In this document: positions 55,066-63,739 of the stretch, in pieces | How the letters are laid out: each line of letters opens with the position of its first letter | Numbering within the stretch: position 1 is the first letter of the stretch | Source: Bacteroidota bacterium | GTDB lineage: Bacteria; Bacteroidota; Ignavibacteria; Ignavibacteriales; Melioribacteraceae | Direction of reading: 5' to 3' | Assembly (NCBI GenBank): GCA_018818065.1 | Contig: JAHISV010000008.1 | Span: 248,001-312,000, forward strand | Length of the DNA: 64,000 bases | Program-made: the position numbers and the translations under genes | Notes under the pieces: model-generated | Told to the model about the DNA's origin: nothing | What the model saw: the letters and a program-made list of their open reading frames with translations, nothing else | Databases searched by the model: none

Positions 55066-55095
55066 AAAAAAGAAAAAGCCGCTGAACTAGCGGCT
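55066..55095 (-). terminator. Rho-independent terminator of the rpsP-rplS operon
   Basis: On the minus strand AGCCGCT (55095 down to 55089) pairs with AGCGGCT (55083-55077) around a 5-nt loop, followed by TTTTTCTTTTTT. It lies 22 nt after rplS, and marks the operon end. Confidence 0.92.
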
Positions 55096-55116
55096 ATTTG
55101 CTTAAAATCCAGAAAA

Positions 55117-55464
55117 TTACCGTTGGTTTTTATCCTTAATTCTGGCAGCTTTACCAGAGAGTTCTCTTAGGTAATATAGTTTTGCTCTTCTCACTTTACC
55201 TTCTCTTAGAACTTCAATCTTCTGAAGTCTTGGAGAATTGTAAGCGAAAATTCTTTCAACACCAACACCGCTGGAAATCTTTCTCACTGTAAAAGTTTTA
55301 CCGGCACCGGCACCTCTAATACTAATAACATCACCTTCAAAAGCCTGAATTCTCTCCTTGTCACCTTCCACTACTTTTACAGAAAGGCGAACACGATCAC
55401 CAGACTTAAACTGAGGAAAATCCTCTCGAACATGTTCTGCTAAAAGTTCTTTTAATTTATCCAT
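55117..55464 (-). CDS. rplS: 50S ribosomal protein L19
   Basis: 115 aa at the interface of the two ribosomal subunits. [33 protein letters not shown] is standard (seen in pieces: [29 protein letters not shown]), as is [19 protein letters not shown] and the C-terminal [21 protein letters not shown]. Last gene of the rpsP-khpA-rimM-trmD-rplS operon, 2 nt after the trmD stop, ended by the terminator at 55066. Length as usual. Confidence 0.98.
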   Translation of the reverse strand: MDKLKELLAEHVREDFPQFKSGDRVRLSVKVVEGDKERIQAFEGDVISIRGAGAGKTFTVRKISSGVGVERIFAYNSPRLQKIEVLREGKVRRAKLYYLRELSGKAARIKDKNQR

Positions 55465-55466
55465 CT

Positions 55467-56150
55467 CTACTCCGAACTATTAATTTGTTTCCAATTTTCT
55501 GTTAATTTATTCGATTGTTCTTCTTTCCATTCATTTATTTTCTTGTCGTTACCAGAGAGTAATACATCGGGAACCTTAATTCCTCTAAACTCAGCAGGTC
55601 TCGTATAACACGGGGCTTCAATTCTATCACCATCCATTAAAGAATCATTTAGTGCTGATTCACTGTCATTTAATACACCCGGTATAAGACGAATAATAGA
55701 ATCAATCATTACAAGAGCAGGTAGCTCACCACCACTTAAAACATAATTTCCAATGGATATCTCATCCGTAGCAAACTGTTCAAAAACTCTCTCATCAATT
55801 CCCTTGTAATGCCCGCAAGCGAAAATAATATTTTTTGCCAAGGAAAATTTATTTGCACTTTTTTGATCAAATAACTTTCCTCTTGGAGTCGGGAAAATTA
55901 TATGATCGTAACTTCTTTCTTTCATTAGCTTTTCAATACATTCAAAGAACGGCTCCGGTTTTAGGAGCATTCCAGCACCACCACTAAATGGTTTGTCATC
56001 AATCATTTTATGCTTATCGTGAGCATAGTCCCGGAGATTATGTACATAAATCTCAACGTGTCCTTTATTCTGTCCACGATAATTAATGCTGGTGTTCAGC
56101 GGACTTTCTAAAGCATCCGGTACAGCAGATATAATATCAATTCTAATCAT
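55467..56150 (-). CDS. trmD: tRNA (guanine-N1)-methyltransferase
   Basis: 227-aa SPOUT-class enzyme that methylates G37 of tRNAs, guarding the reading frame. I begin at the ATG at 56148-56150 ([14 protein letters not shown]); a frame seven codons longer would overlap rimM far into its coding end. The trefoil-knot motifs are [26 protein letters not shown] and [19 protein letters not shown]. The overlap with rimM is 8 nt (ATG inside the last rimM codons). Substrate GG of tRNA and SAM. Core gene. Confidence 0.97.
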   Translation of the reverse strand: MIRIDIISAVPDALESPLNTSINYRGQNKGHVEIYVHNLRDYAHDKHKMIDDKPFSGGAGMLLKPEPFFECIEKLMKERSYDHIIFPTPRGKLFDQKSANKFSLAKNIIFACGHYKGIDERVFEQFATDEISIGNYVLSGGELPALVMIDSIIRLIPGVLNDSESALNDSLMDGDRIEAPCYTRPAEFRGIKVPDVLLSGNDKKINEWKEEQSNKLTENWKQINSSE

Positions 56151-56634
56151 TAAGCAATCTAACACTTTCATCAGTCAAATCTAATCTTTTCATTTCCGCA
56201 TCAAAACCTTTTATATACTCACTCACTGCAGGAATAAGAATTTCCTCACCCTGGTCAGAGGCAATAACATAAAGATCATGAGCTTTTGAAACAAGAATGT
56301 CATTAAGTAGCCCAATACGTCTATCACCAAGAAAAACATTACTGCCAATCAGGTCATGCATGAGAAAAGAATTCTCATGAATAAGTGATGCGTTTACCTC
56401 AGTAACATAAATTGAGCAACCTAAAAGAAATTCAACTTCTTCTGCAGAATTGAAATTCTTAAACTTGATAACAATCTTGTTGTGCGAACGAATTTTTTCA
56501 ATAAAAAATTTTCGTTTACCGCCAAAAACATCAATATAGATACAATCAAGATCAAAAAACCGATCAATATCATCAGAAAAAGAAATGACAGAAACCGAGC
56601 CGTCGTAACTGAAAACAGACTTTATCTTAGCAAT
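56143..56634 (-). CDS. rimM: 16S rRNA processing protein RimM, no canonical start codon
   Basis: Ribosome-maturation factor that binds S19. The C-terminal PRC-barrel part (MHDLIGSNVFLGDRRIGLL, then GEEILIPAVSEYIKGFD) is certain. In the same frame and without stops the RimM N-terminal domain continues back to 56670: EEFFLIAKIKSVFSYDGSV and KRKFFIEKIRSHNKIVI. In this stretch no ATG, GTG or TTG is in frame before the internal ATG at 56361, which would remove the whole N-domain. Candidate start: ATT at 56634 with GAGGA 10 nt upstream, giving 163 aa. The chosen end therefore is a guess. The gene is between khpA and trmD; the order fits the standard operon. Confidence 0.75.
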   Translation of the reverse strand: MAKIKSVFSYDGSVSVISFSDDIDRFFDLDCIYIDVFGGKRKFFIEKIRSHNKIVIKFKNFNSAEEVEFLLGCSIYVTEVNASLIHENSFLMHDLIGSNVFLGDRRIGLLNDILVSKAHDLYVIASDQGEEILIPAVSEYIKGFDAEMKRLDLTDESVRLLND

Positions 56635-56666
56635 TAGAAAAAATTCCTCAGTTACCGTATCACACC

Positions 56667-56900
56667 CTAATCAAGTATTTTTAAAATTGCTCTTTTTCCA
56701 TCTTTCGCAGCAATTGCTGTGAGCAAAGTCCTCATGGCTTGAGCAGTTTTGCCTTGCTTGCCAATCACTTTACCGACATCCTCAGCCCCGACTTTAAGCG
56801 TTAGCTCAATAGTTTTTTCATCGGGAGTGGCTTCCTCAATGTTCACCCTGTCAGGAGTATCAACAAGATGCTTTGCAATAAATTCAATAAATTCCTTCAT
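56667..56900 (-). CDS. khpA: KH-domain RNA-binding protein KhpA
   Basis: 77 aa, a single KH domain that binds RNA, part of the KhpA/KhpB pair in other bacteria. KEFIEFIAKHLVDTPDRVNI and VGKVIGKQGKTAQAMRTLL (the GxxG loop is GKQG) are clear. It sits between rpsP and rimM, the usual site of ylqC/khpA in the operon. AAGG lies 7 nt before the start. Confidence 0.95.
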   Translation of the reverse strand: MKEFIEFIAKHLVDTPDRVNIEEATPDEKTIELTLKVGAEDVGKVIGKQGKTAQAMRTLLTAIAAKDGKRAILKILD

Positions 56901-56975
56901 GAGAATACCTTGTATATTTGTGAAAAAGGATGCTCATTTCTTATATCTGACGAGATTAAAAATAAATAAAGGTTA

Positions 56976-57557
56976 TTATTCAGCCTTTTCTTCAGGTTTA
57001 GTCTCTTCGGAAGCAGCATCCTTTACTTCCGCCGCATCTTCAACAACTTCTTCTACAACTGCTTCTTCAGCAGCAGCTTTTGCAGCAGCTTCTTTAGCGG
57101 CTAATGCTTCAGCTTCTTTAGCAGCTTTTTCAGCTTCTTTGGCAGCTTTTACTTCAGCATCTTTTACAGCTTTAGCCTCTTGTTCAGCTTTCTTTGCTTT
57201 TTCTTCAGCTTTTTTACCAGCAGCAGCATCTTTTGCCTCGCCGGCTTTCTTGAATTCTTCAACTTTTGCTTCAACCTGAGCTTCATCAACACCTCTTTTT
57301 GAGAGGTCATTTTTCAGCATAATACCTTTTTTAGAAAATAAATTTCTAACAGTATCTGTAGGTTGAGCTCCAACTCCTAACCAATATAAAGCACGATCTT
57401 CTTTTATATCAATCATTGCAGGATTTGATTTTGGGTTATAAATTCCAATAGCTTCAATAAATCTGCCGTCTCTTGGTGAACGTACATCAGCTGCAACTAA
57501 CTTATAAATAGGTTGCCTCTTTTTTCCCATTCGTCTTAATCTTAACTTAACTGCCAA
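56976..57557 (-). CDS. rpsP: 30S ribosomal protein S16 with long charged tail
   Basis: 193 aa, about 100 more than most S16 proteins. The first 80 residues are the ribosomal domain: [39 protein letters not shown] and [19 protein letters not shown]. After residue 95 comes an Ala/Glu/Lys-rich low-complexity tail ([20 protein letters not shown] type repeats), likely helical and exposed. Such tails are found on S16 of many Bacteroidota. First gene of the rpsP-rplS operon, after ffh with 49 nt between. Confidence 0.96.
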   Translation of the reverse strand: MAVKLRLRRMGKKRQPIYKLVAADVRSPRDGRFIEAIGIYNPKSNPAMIDIKEDRALYWLGVGAQPTDTVRNLFSKKGIMLKNDLSKRGVDEAQVEAKVEEFKKAGEAKDAAAGKKAEEKAKKAEQEAKAVKDAEVKAAKEAEKAAKEAEALAAKEAAAKAAAEEAVVEEVVEDAAEVKDAASEETKPEEKAE

Positions 57558-57606
57558 GTCGGTATTACCTCCATTTAATTAAATAAAATATCAACTTAAA
57601 TTATGT

Positions 57607-58938
57607 CTAATTCAAGCGCATGTTTTTCAAATTCATCTTTTTATTGAAACCCTTCTTATTAAACATCTTCAGCATATTCTGCATTTCTTTGTACTGTTTA
57701 ATTAAACGATTTACATCCTGTATAGAGTTCCCACTACCATTAGCAATTCGTTTTCTGCGGCTTCCATTCAATAATTTTGGGTCGCCTCTTTCAAGCTTAG
57801 TCATGGATTGAATAATCGATTCAACCCTAACCAACTGCTTTTCATCAATATCTGTATTCTTGATAGCCTTATTCATGCCAGGAACCATGCCCATAAGAGA
57901 TTTCAGTGATCCCATCCTTTTGAGCATTTTTATTTGACCAAGAAAGTCCTCAAAATCAAATTTGTTGGACATTAGCTTCTTTTCTAATTGCTCGGCTTCT
58001 TTTTCATCAAATTGTTCCTGAGCTTTTTCAACTAATGAAACAATATCGCCTTTACCCAGAATACGGGAAGCTAGTCTTTCGGGGTAAAAAACCTCTAAGG
58101 AATCAAGCTTTTCACCCAAACTAATAAATTTGATCGGCTCGTCAACAACTGCTTTAATTGACAGAGCACATCCGCCTCTGGAATCACCATCAAGTTTTGT
58201 AAGAACAATTCCACTAAAATCTACTTTGTCATGAAAAGCTTTTGCAGAATTAACCGCATCCTGCCCAGTCATCGAATCAACAACAAACAAAGTTTCTGAA
58301 GGATTAATTTTCTTTTTTATCTCTTCAACTTCATTCATCAGGTCTTCATCAACATGTAACCTGCCGGCAGTATCAACTAAAACAGTATTAAACCCATTAG
58401 CCTTTGCATATTCAATTGAATCACCAGCAATTTTTATTGCATTTTTCTCGCCGGCAATTGAAAAGACTGGAACATTGATTTGTTCACCCAGTGTTTTCAA
58501 CTGCTCAATAGCCGCAGGTCTGTAAATATCACACGCTGTTAAAAGAACTTTTCTATTCAGCTTAGAAAGATGTTTCGCAAGTTTACCTGAAAAGGTTGTT
58601 TTACCAGATCCCTGGAGGCCAACCATCAAAATAACAGTAATGCCCGAAGGATTAAGTAAAAGTGCCTGGTTAGATCCCCCCATAAGTTTAGTCAGCTCAT
58701 CATGTATTATTTTAGTGATAAGTTGACCTGGAGTAACAGAAGTGATAACTTCTTGTCCAAGTGCTTTTTGCTTTACATCTTCAATAAATTGCTTAGCAAC
58801 TTTATAATTTACATCAGCATCTAAAAGAACACGCCTAATCTCGCGAAGTGTGTCTGAAATATTTGTCTCAGTTAATCTTCCCTGACCAGTAATCTTTTTA
58901 AGCGATCGCTCAAGTTTTTCCGTTAAATCTTCAAGCAT
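57607..58938 (-). CDS. ffh: Signal recognition particle protein Ffh
   Basis: 443 aa GTPase of the signal recognition particle that delivers nascent membrane proteins. N domain 1-85, G domain with GLQGSGKTTFSGKLA (G1), DIYRPAAIEQL, DTAGRLHVDEDL (G3), TKLDGDSRGG (G4). The M domain follows near 300-440, with the GMVPGM(N)KAIKN and SRRKRIANGSGNSIQDVNRL signal/RNA-binding motifs. Length is typical. Comes just upstream of rpsP on the same strand. Confidence 0.98.
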   Translation of the reverse strand: MLEDLTEKLERSLKKITGQGRLTETNISDTLREIRRVLLDADVNYKVAKQFIEDVKQKALGQEVITSVTPGQLITKIIHDELTKLMGGSNQALLLNPSGITVILMVGLQGSGKTTFSGKLAKHLSKLNRKVLLTACDIYRPAAIEQLKTLGEQINVPVFSIAGEKNAIKIAGDSIEYAKANGFNTVLVDTAGRLHVDEDLMNEVEEIKKKINPSETLFVVDSMTGQDAVNSAKAFHDKVDFSGIVLTKLDGDSRGGCALSIKAVVDEPIKFISLGEKLDSLEVFYPERLASRILGKGDIVSLVEKAQEQFDEKEAEQLEKKLMSNKFDFEDFLGQIKMLKRMGSLKSLMGMVPGMNKAIKNTDIDEKQLVRVESIIQSMTKLERGDPKLLNGSRRKRIANGSGNSIQDVNRLIKQYKEMQNMLKMFNKKGFNKKMNLKNMRLN

Positions 58939-58986
58939 ATAAACATGTTCTTTTCAAAATACTAAATACGTTTCATAAATCAAATG

Positions 58987-59880
58987 TTAATTATTACTTT
59001 CTTTTAAGGCGTTCGCTCCGGATACTATTTCCAATATTTCATTGGTAATAGCAGCCTGTCTCATTTTGTTATATTTTAGTTGTAAATCTCTTATCATGTC
59101 TTTGGCATTTTCGGTTGCCATATCCATAGCTGTCATTCTTGCGCCAAGTTCAGCGGCGTAAGATTCTAACAACATCTTCCACATTTGCGAATTCAAATAT
59201 TTTGGCAAAAGTAAATTGATAATCTCAATCTTATTAGGCTCGTAGATATAATCATATGAATATGTATCTTCTTCTGAATTATCAGATTCAGCTTTTGCAA
59301 ATGGTAACAACTGATTTATATTTACCTTTTGCTGAACAACTGAAACAAATTCATTAAAAACAATAATTACTTTATCGTATTCACCAGCCATAAATTTATT
59401 TTTAAGTTCAGTAACAAAAGAAGAAGCGAATTCAAATTTCAGAGAAGAAAAAAGACCATGGTACGAACCAACAACGTTATAATTTCTCTTTGAAAAATGG
59501 TCACTTCCTTTCTTGCCGAGGCAAAACAGATCAACATTGCCACTGTTGTTTATTTCTGCATATTGGCCCTTTAATAAATCTTCGGCTGCTCTGATAACAT
59601 TCATGTTAAATCCACCACAAAGACCTCTATCAGAAGTAAGAATGACAACGGCAAGCCTGTTCACTTCCCTCTCCAAAAAGAGTGGATTTTCAACATCCTT
59701 TTCCAACCGAAACAAGTGATTCAAAACATCCTGAATTTTTCTGGTATATGGTCTTGCATTAATGATGTTTTCCTGAGCTCTGCGCAAACGGGCTGCAGCA
59801 ACCATTTTCATGGCTTTAGTAATCTGCTGGGTGTTTTTAACTCCAACGATTCTTCTTTTTATTTCTCTTAATGTTGCCAT
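58987..59880 (-). CDS. atpG: ATP synthase F1 gamma subunit
   Basis: 297-aa central shaft of the F-type ATP synthase. ATLREIKRRIVGVKNTQQIT at the start and AMKMVAAARLRRAQENI are the N-terminal coiled coil; LTSDRGLCGGFN near residue 80 and the C-terminal GARMTAMDMATENAKDMI segment are the family hallmarks. Follows atpA across 80 nt that carries a hairpin with a T run (59899-59934). Confidence 0.98.
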   Translation of the reverse strand: MATLREIKRRIVGVKNTQQITKAMKMVAAARLRRAQENIINARPYTRKIQDVLNHLFRLEKDVENPLFLEREVNRLAVVILTSDRGLCGGFNMNVIRAAEDLLKGQYAEINNSGNVDLFCLGKKGSDHFSKRNYNVVGSYHGLFSSLKFEFASSFVTELKNKFMAGEYDKVIIVFNEFVSVVQQKVNINQLLPFAKAESDNSEEDTYSYDYIYEPNKIEIINLLLPKYLNSQMWKMLLESYAAELGARMTAMDMATENAKDMIRDLQLKYNKMRQAAITNEILEIVSGANALKESNN

Positions 59881-59898
59881 AATAAAAACCCGTTACTA

Positions 59899-59934
59899 TA
59901 AAAAACCAATACCCAAGATACATTGGTATTGGTT
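59899..59934 (-). terminator. Terminator-like hairpin between atpA and atpG
   Basis: On the minus strand AACCAATACC (59934 to 59925) pairs with GGTATTGGTT (59913 to 59904), 11-nt loop, then six T (from 59905 down). Looks like an intrinsic terminator inside the atp operon, which would partly uncouple atpG from atpA. Confidence 0.6.
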
Positions 59935-59960
59935 AAATTCATATATTGTTTGTTAAACTT

Positions 59961-61502
59961 CTATTTGAATTTAACTAAAAATTCTTCCGTAGCTTTATTT
60001 ATTTTGTTTACAAGATCCTCGCTGAGAACTTTTTCTTTTCTAATATCTTCAAAAATTTCAGGATATTTAACGTCAATAAATTCGAGTAATTCCTTTTCGA
60101 ACCTTTTAACATTCTTCATTTCAATATTTTCCATGTGTTGACTGGTTCCAACAAAAACACTAACGACTTGCTTCTCAACCGGACTTGGAGAGAATTGCCC
60201 TTGTTTAAGCAACTCAACAAGTCTTGCACCTTTAGCTAATGTTCTTTGTGTTTCTTTATCAAGATCCGAACCGAATTTAGAAAAGGCTTCAAGTTCTCTA
60301 TATTGTGCCAAATCAAGTTTTAGAGTACCGGCAACTTTTTTCATCGCTTTAATTTGAGCATTACCACCAACACGTGATACGGATATACCAACATTAATAG
60401 CTGGTCTTACACCCGCGTTAAACAAGTTCGGCTCAAGGTAGATCTGTCCATCCGTAATAGAAATAACGTTTGTTGGAATATAAGCAGAAACGTCGCCTTG
60501 TTGAGTCTCAATAATTGGCAGGGCTGTTAAGCTGCCTCCACCAAGTTTGTCACTTAATTTTGAGGATCGCTCAAGTAATCTTGAATGCAGGTAAAACACA
60601 TCACCCGGATAAGCTTCACGTCCAGGAGGTCTTCTTAATAGAAGTGACAACTCTCTGTAAGCAACGGCGTGTTTAGAAAGGTCATCGTAGATAACCAATG
60701 CATGCTCACCTTTATCTCTGAAAAATTCACCTAACGTTGCACCTGAATAAGGAGCAATATATTGGAGCGGTGCCGGATCTGAAGAACCAGCTAAAACTAT
60801 AGTTGTATATTCCATTGCGCCGGCTTCTTCAAGCTTGGCAACTACTTGTGCAACGGTAGAATTTTTCTGTCCGATGGCAACATAAACACAATAAACAGGA
60901 TTCACACCATATTTCTTTGCGTCTTCAGTGTGAGTGTTTTTCTGATTTATTATTGCATCTATAGCAATGGCAGTCTTGCCAGTCTGTCTATCTCCAATAA
61001 TTAACTCTCTCTGACCGCGCCCGATTGGAATCATAGCGTCTATAGCAGTTATACCAGTCTGTAATGGTTCTTTTACAGGTTGCCTTGCAACAACGCCCAG
61101 AGCCTTCCTCTCAATAGGTTGAAGAGATTCATGTTCAATTGTCCCCTTACCATCTAAAGGCTCCCCTAGCGGGTTCACAACACGTCCAAGTAGCTTATTA
61201 CCAACAGGAAAGGAAGCAACTCTATTGGTTCTCTTAACTGTATCGCCTTCTTTAACAAGAGCACTTTCACCAAAGAGAACACAGCCAACACTATCTTCCT
61301 CAAGGTTCAAGACCATACCCATAACATCATTAGGGAATTCTACAAGTTCGGTTACCATTACCTTCGATAAGCCATAAACACGTGCGATGCCATCACCCAC
61401 CTGAAGCACGGTACCTACGTCATAAACATCAACTTCACTATCAAAACCTGATAACTGTTTCCTAAGAATGTCAGATATTTCATCGGGTCTAACTTCTGCC
61501 AT
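59961..61502 (-). CDS. atpA: ATP synthase F1 alpha subunit
   Basis: 513-aa non-catalytic nucleotide-binding subunit. [15 protein letters not shown] (P-loop) near residue 170, [16 protein letters not shown], and the signature [17 protein letters not shown] near 370 are present, along with the arginine finger region. Length is standard. Begins 12 nt after atpH. The beta and epsilon subunits (atpD, atpC) are not next to it, as in Bacteroidota where they lie elsewhere. Confidence 0.99.
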   Translation of the reverse strand: MAEVRPDEISDILRKQLSGFDSEVDVYDVGTVLQVGDGIARVYGLSKVMVTELVEFPNDVMGMVLNLEEDSVGCVLFGESALVKEGDTVKRTNRVASFPVGNKLLGRVVNPLGEPLDGKGTIEHESLQPIERKALGVVARQPVKEPLQTGITAIDAMIPIGRGQRELIIGDRQTGKTAIAIDAIINQKNTHTEDAKKYGVNPVYCVYVAIGQKNSTVAQVVAKLEEAGAMEYTTIVLAGSSDPAPLQYIAPYSGATLGEFFRDKGEHALVIYDDLSKHAVAYRELSLLLRRPPGREAYPGDVFYLHSRLLERSSKLSDKLGGGSLTALPIIETQQGDVSAYIPTNVISITDGQIYLEPNLFNAGVRPAINVGISVSRVGGNAQIKAMKKVAGTLKLDLAQYRELEAFSKFGSDLDKETQRTLAKGARLVELLKQGQFSPSPVEKQVVSVFVGTSQHMENIEMKNVKRFEKELLEFIDVKYPEIFEDIRKEKVLSEDLVNKINKATEEFLVKFK

Positions 61503-61514
61503 TTTAAATACCTA

Positions 61515-62072
61515 TTAGTTAGTTGAAATCATTTTTTCACCTAAAAAACTCTTACGCAACTCTTCTAATTGATGCTTAACAGATGCATCAATAATTGTAT
61601 CTTTGAGTTTTAGTCTGAATCCACCTATCAGGCTTTCATCAGTATTATAAGAAAGAATAACACTTTTACCAGTGCGTTCTTTCATTTTCATTTCAAGATT
61701 GTTCTTTTGAACGTCAGTCATTTCAGAATTGCTGACTACGCCAACCTCTATAATGCCTAACCTATCATTTTTAAGCTCAATAAAACGTCTCAAAATATCT
61801 TTAATAATATTTCCGCGACTCTTATTCACAACAAATTTCATAAACTTCATAGTATCGTCGGATATATGCGATTTAAAAATTTCGCTTAATACCGAAACTT
61901 TTTTTTCTTCACGAATTACCGGATTGAGAAGCATTGTCCTCAATTCACGTGATTCGGAAAGAGCTTTATAAATCACTTCAACATCCTCTGAAACTTTTTC
62001 AAACATTCCAGTATCAGTCGATAAATCTAATAAGGCTTTCGCGTATCTGGTTGAAACGTTATAATTGCTCAT
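61515..62072 (-). CDS. atpH: ATP synthase F1 delta subunit
   Basis: 185-aa stalk protein that ties F1 to the b subunit. YNVSTRYAKALLDLSTDTGM at the N-terminus, MLLNPVIREEKKVSVLSEIF, and the C-terminal LIGGFRLKLKDTIIDASVKHQLEEL (seen in pieces: GGFRLKLKDTIIDASV) are the standard pattern. Located between atpF and atpA with 2 and 12 nt gaps. Confidence 0.97.
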   Translation of the reverse strand: MSNYNVSTRYAKALLDLSTDTGMFEKVSEDVEVIYKALSESRELRTMLLNPVIREEKKVSVLSEIFKSHISDDTMKFMKFVVNKSRGNIIKDILRRFIELKNDRLGIIEVGVVSNSEMTDVQKNNLEMKMKERTGKSVILSYNTDESLIGGFRLKLKDTIIDASVKHQLEELRKSFLGEKMISTN

Positions 62073-62074
62073 AA

Positions 62075-62605
62075 TTAATTTTTTGTTAAATCGTCAATAA
62101 ATCTATTTACTAACTTTTCTTGCTTTTCGTTATCGAGATTTTCTTTAATAATTTTTTCAGCAGCCAAAACAGCAATATTTACAACCTGCGATTTCAAAGA
62201 AGAAAATGCTTCCTGGTTTTTCCGTACAATTTCATCTTTAGCACTATTAATCATTTTCCTGGCTTCTTCACGACTTTCTTCCAACATTTGTGATTTTAGC
62301 TTTTCGGAATACTCACGTCCCTGAGCAATGATCTCCTGTGCCTCAACTTCTGACTTTTCCATTAATGCTTTATTAACCTCAGCAAGTCTTTCAGATTCCC
62401 TTTGAGCCTGCTCAGCTTTGTCCAGTGAATCTTTAATAAATTGCTCTCTTTCGTTAAGCGCTAACAGCATAGGTTTCCAGGCGACTTTTCTAAGAATAAG
62501 CATTAATACTAAGAATGTTAATACCGTCCAAATCATCAATCCGGGGCTAACATCCAAAAGTCCGCCAGACATAGCCAGCATACCTATATTATCCAAACCA
62601 GGCAT
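62075..62605 (-). CDS. atpF: ATP synthase F0 b subunit
   Basis: 176-aa stator stalk. A single helix near residues 24-40 (LMIWTVLTFLVLMLILRKV) and then a long coiled coil with NEREQFIKDSLDKAEQAQRE and AVLAAEKIIKENLDNEKQ, typical of subunit b. Next to atpE, as usual. Length is standard. Confidence 0.97.
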   Translation of the reverse strand: MPGLDNIGMLAMSGGLLDVSPGLMIWTVLTFLVLMLILRKVAWKPMLLALNEREQFIKDSLDKAEQAQRESERLAEVNKALMEKSEVEAQEIIAQGREYSEKLKSQMLEESREEARKMINSAKDEIVRKNQEAFSSLKSQVVNIAVLAAEKIIKENLDNEKQEKLVNRFIDDLTKN

Positions 62606-62647
62606 AATAAATTCCTTTAATTATAATTGTAATTTTTCTCTACTCGA

Positions 62648-62875
62648 TTACTTAAGAGCAAGAAGAATACAGATTACCAATGCAAATAGTGAAATACCTT
62701 CAATAAGAGCAGCAGCAATAATCATAGAAGTTCTGATATCACCAGCAGCTTCAGGTTGACGACCACTTGCTTCCATTGCAGCACTAGCAATTTTACCAAT
62801 ACCTAACGCACCACCAATAACTGTTAAAGCGGCTCCAAAACCAGCTGCCAAATGTGCAACATTAAATCCTTCCAT
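62648..62875 (-). CDS. atpE: ATP synthase F0 c subunit
   Basis: 75-aa ring subunit with two helices. The first, AAGFGAALTVIGGALGIG, is followed by KIASAAMEASGRQPE (loop with RQP). The second has the ion-carrying Glu in AALIEGISLFALVICILL. The residues that mark sodium binding (Gln in helix 1, Glu-Ser/Thr in helix 2) are not seen, so protons are the likely ion. Confidence 0.98.
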   Translation of the reverse strand: MEGFNVAHLAAGFGAALTVIGGALGIGKIASAAMEASGRQPEAAGDIRTSMIIAAALIEGISLFALVICILLALK

Positions 62876-62905
62876 TGAGTCCTCCTCTATAAATGCTTAA
62901 TTGTA

Positions 62906-63736
62906 TTAATGATCTTGATGAACTGCCATCCCTATAAATAATGAGGATAGCATTGTAAATATATATGCTTGAATTAGTGCTACCAATATTTCCAGTAAAT
63001 AAATAAACAGCGCAAATGCGATTGATACAGGTACAACGATAAAAGTCTTTAGAATAAATATAAGCCCAATCAATGCAAGAATAACAATGTGCCCGGCAGA
63101 CATATTAGCAAACAATCTGATGGCAAGTGCAAATGGCTTTGTAACAAGCCCCAGAAGCTCTACTACGAACATAATTGGTAGCAGCCATGTTGGAACTCCA
63201 TGAGGTATCAAACCCTTGAAATATCCAAAGAATCCGTTCTTAATAACTCCGCCAATTTGAACAACAAAAAATGAAATAATTGCCAGGCTGGCAGTTACTG
63301 ATATATTGCTTGAAGCTGTAGCCATAAAGGGAATTAGCCCGAGAAAATTACAGGTGAGGATAAAGAAAAATACCGTAAGCAAATAAGGCAAAAACATTTC
63401 GTAGCCTTTACCAATTGTTGGCTTTGCAATTTCATCCTTAACAAAGAGTACAAGAACTTCCAGAAAATTTGCCACACCCTTGGGTGCCCTGGAGATTTTA
63501 TAGGATTTTGCAGTTTTAGTGAATGCTATTACTAAAATGATAAGCGCCAACCACATCATTACAACATGCTGTGTAATTGACATATCCAAACCAAATAGAT
63601 GAATTTCAGGTAAAGGAATAATACCAAATAATTCATGGCTATCAAGAATGTGATGCACGATCCAACTGGTGTCTTCGGCTCCATGCTCAACCACTTGTAG
63701 AGAATCGCTAACTGCTTTTATTGTTTCTGTTATCAT
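62906..63736 (-). CDS. atpB: ATP synthase F0 a subunit
   Basis: 276-aa membrane proton channel. Six or so helices; the essential arginine is in LFALAIRLFANMSAGHIVI (seen: ALAIRLFANMSAGH) near residue 205, and the end has LEILVALIQAYIFTMLSSLF, the second conserved block. The N-terminal 55 residues are polar and slightly long. First core gene of the atp operon after the AtpI-like frame. Confidence 0.97.
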   Translation of the reverse strand: MITETIKAVSDSLQVVEHGAEDTSWIVHHILDSHELFGIIPLPEIHLFGLDMSITQHVVMMWLALIILVIAFTKTAKSYKISRAPKGVANFLEVLVLFVKDEIAKPTIGKGYEMFLPYLLTVFFFILTCNFLGLIPFMATASSNISVTASLAIISFFVVQIGGVIKNGFFGYFKGLIPHGVPTWLLPIMFVVELLGLVTKPFALAIRLFANMSAGHIVILALIGLIFILKTFIVVPVSIAFALFIYLLEILVALIQAYIFTMLSSLFIGMAVHQDH

Positions 63737-63739
63737 AAC

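Noticed and set aside
56361..56361. Internal ATG as the true rimM start
   Set aside because: It would remove the whole N-terminal domain, which is open and recognisable upstream.
56749..57279. 176-codon plus-strand frame opposite rpsP and khpA
   Set aside because: Ser/Ala-rich mirror of the repeated S16 tail; the opposite strand is clearly coding.
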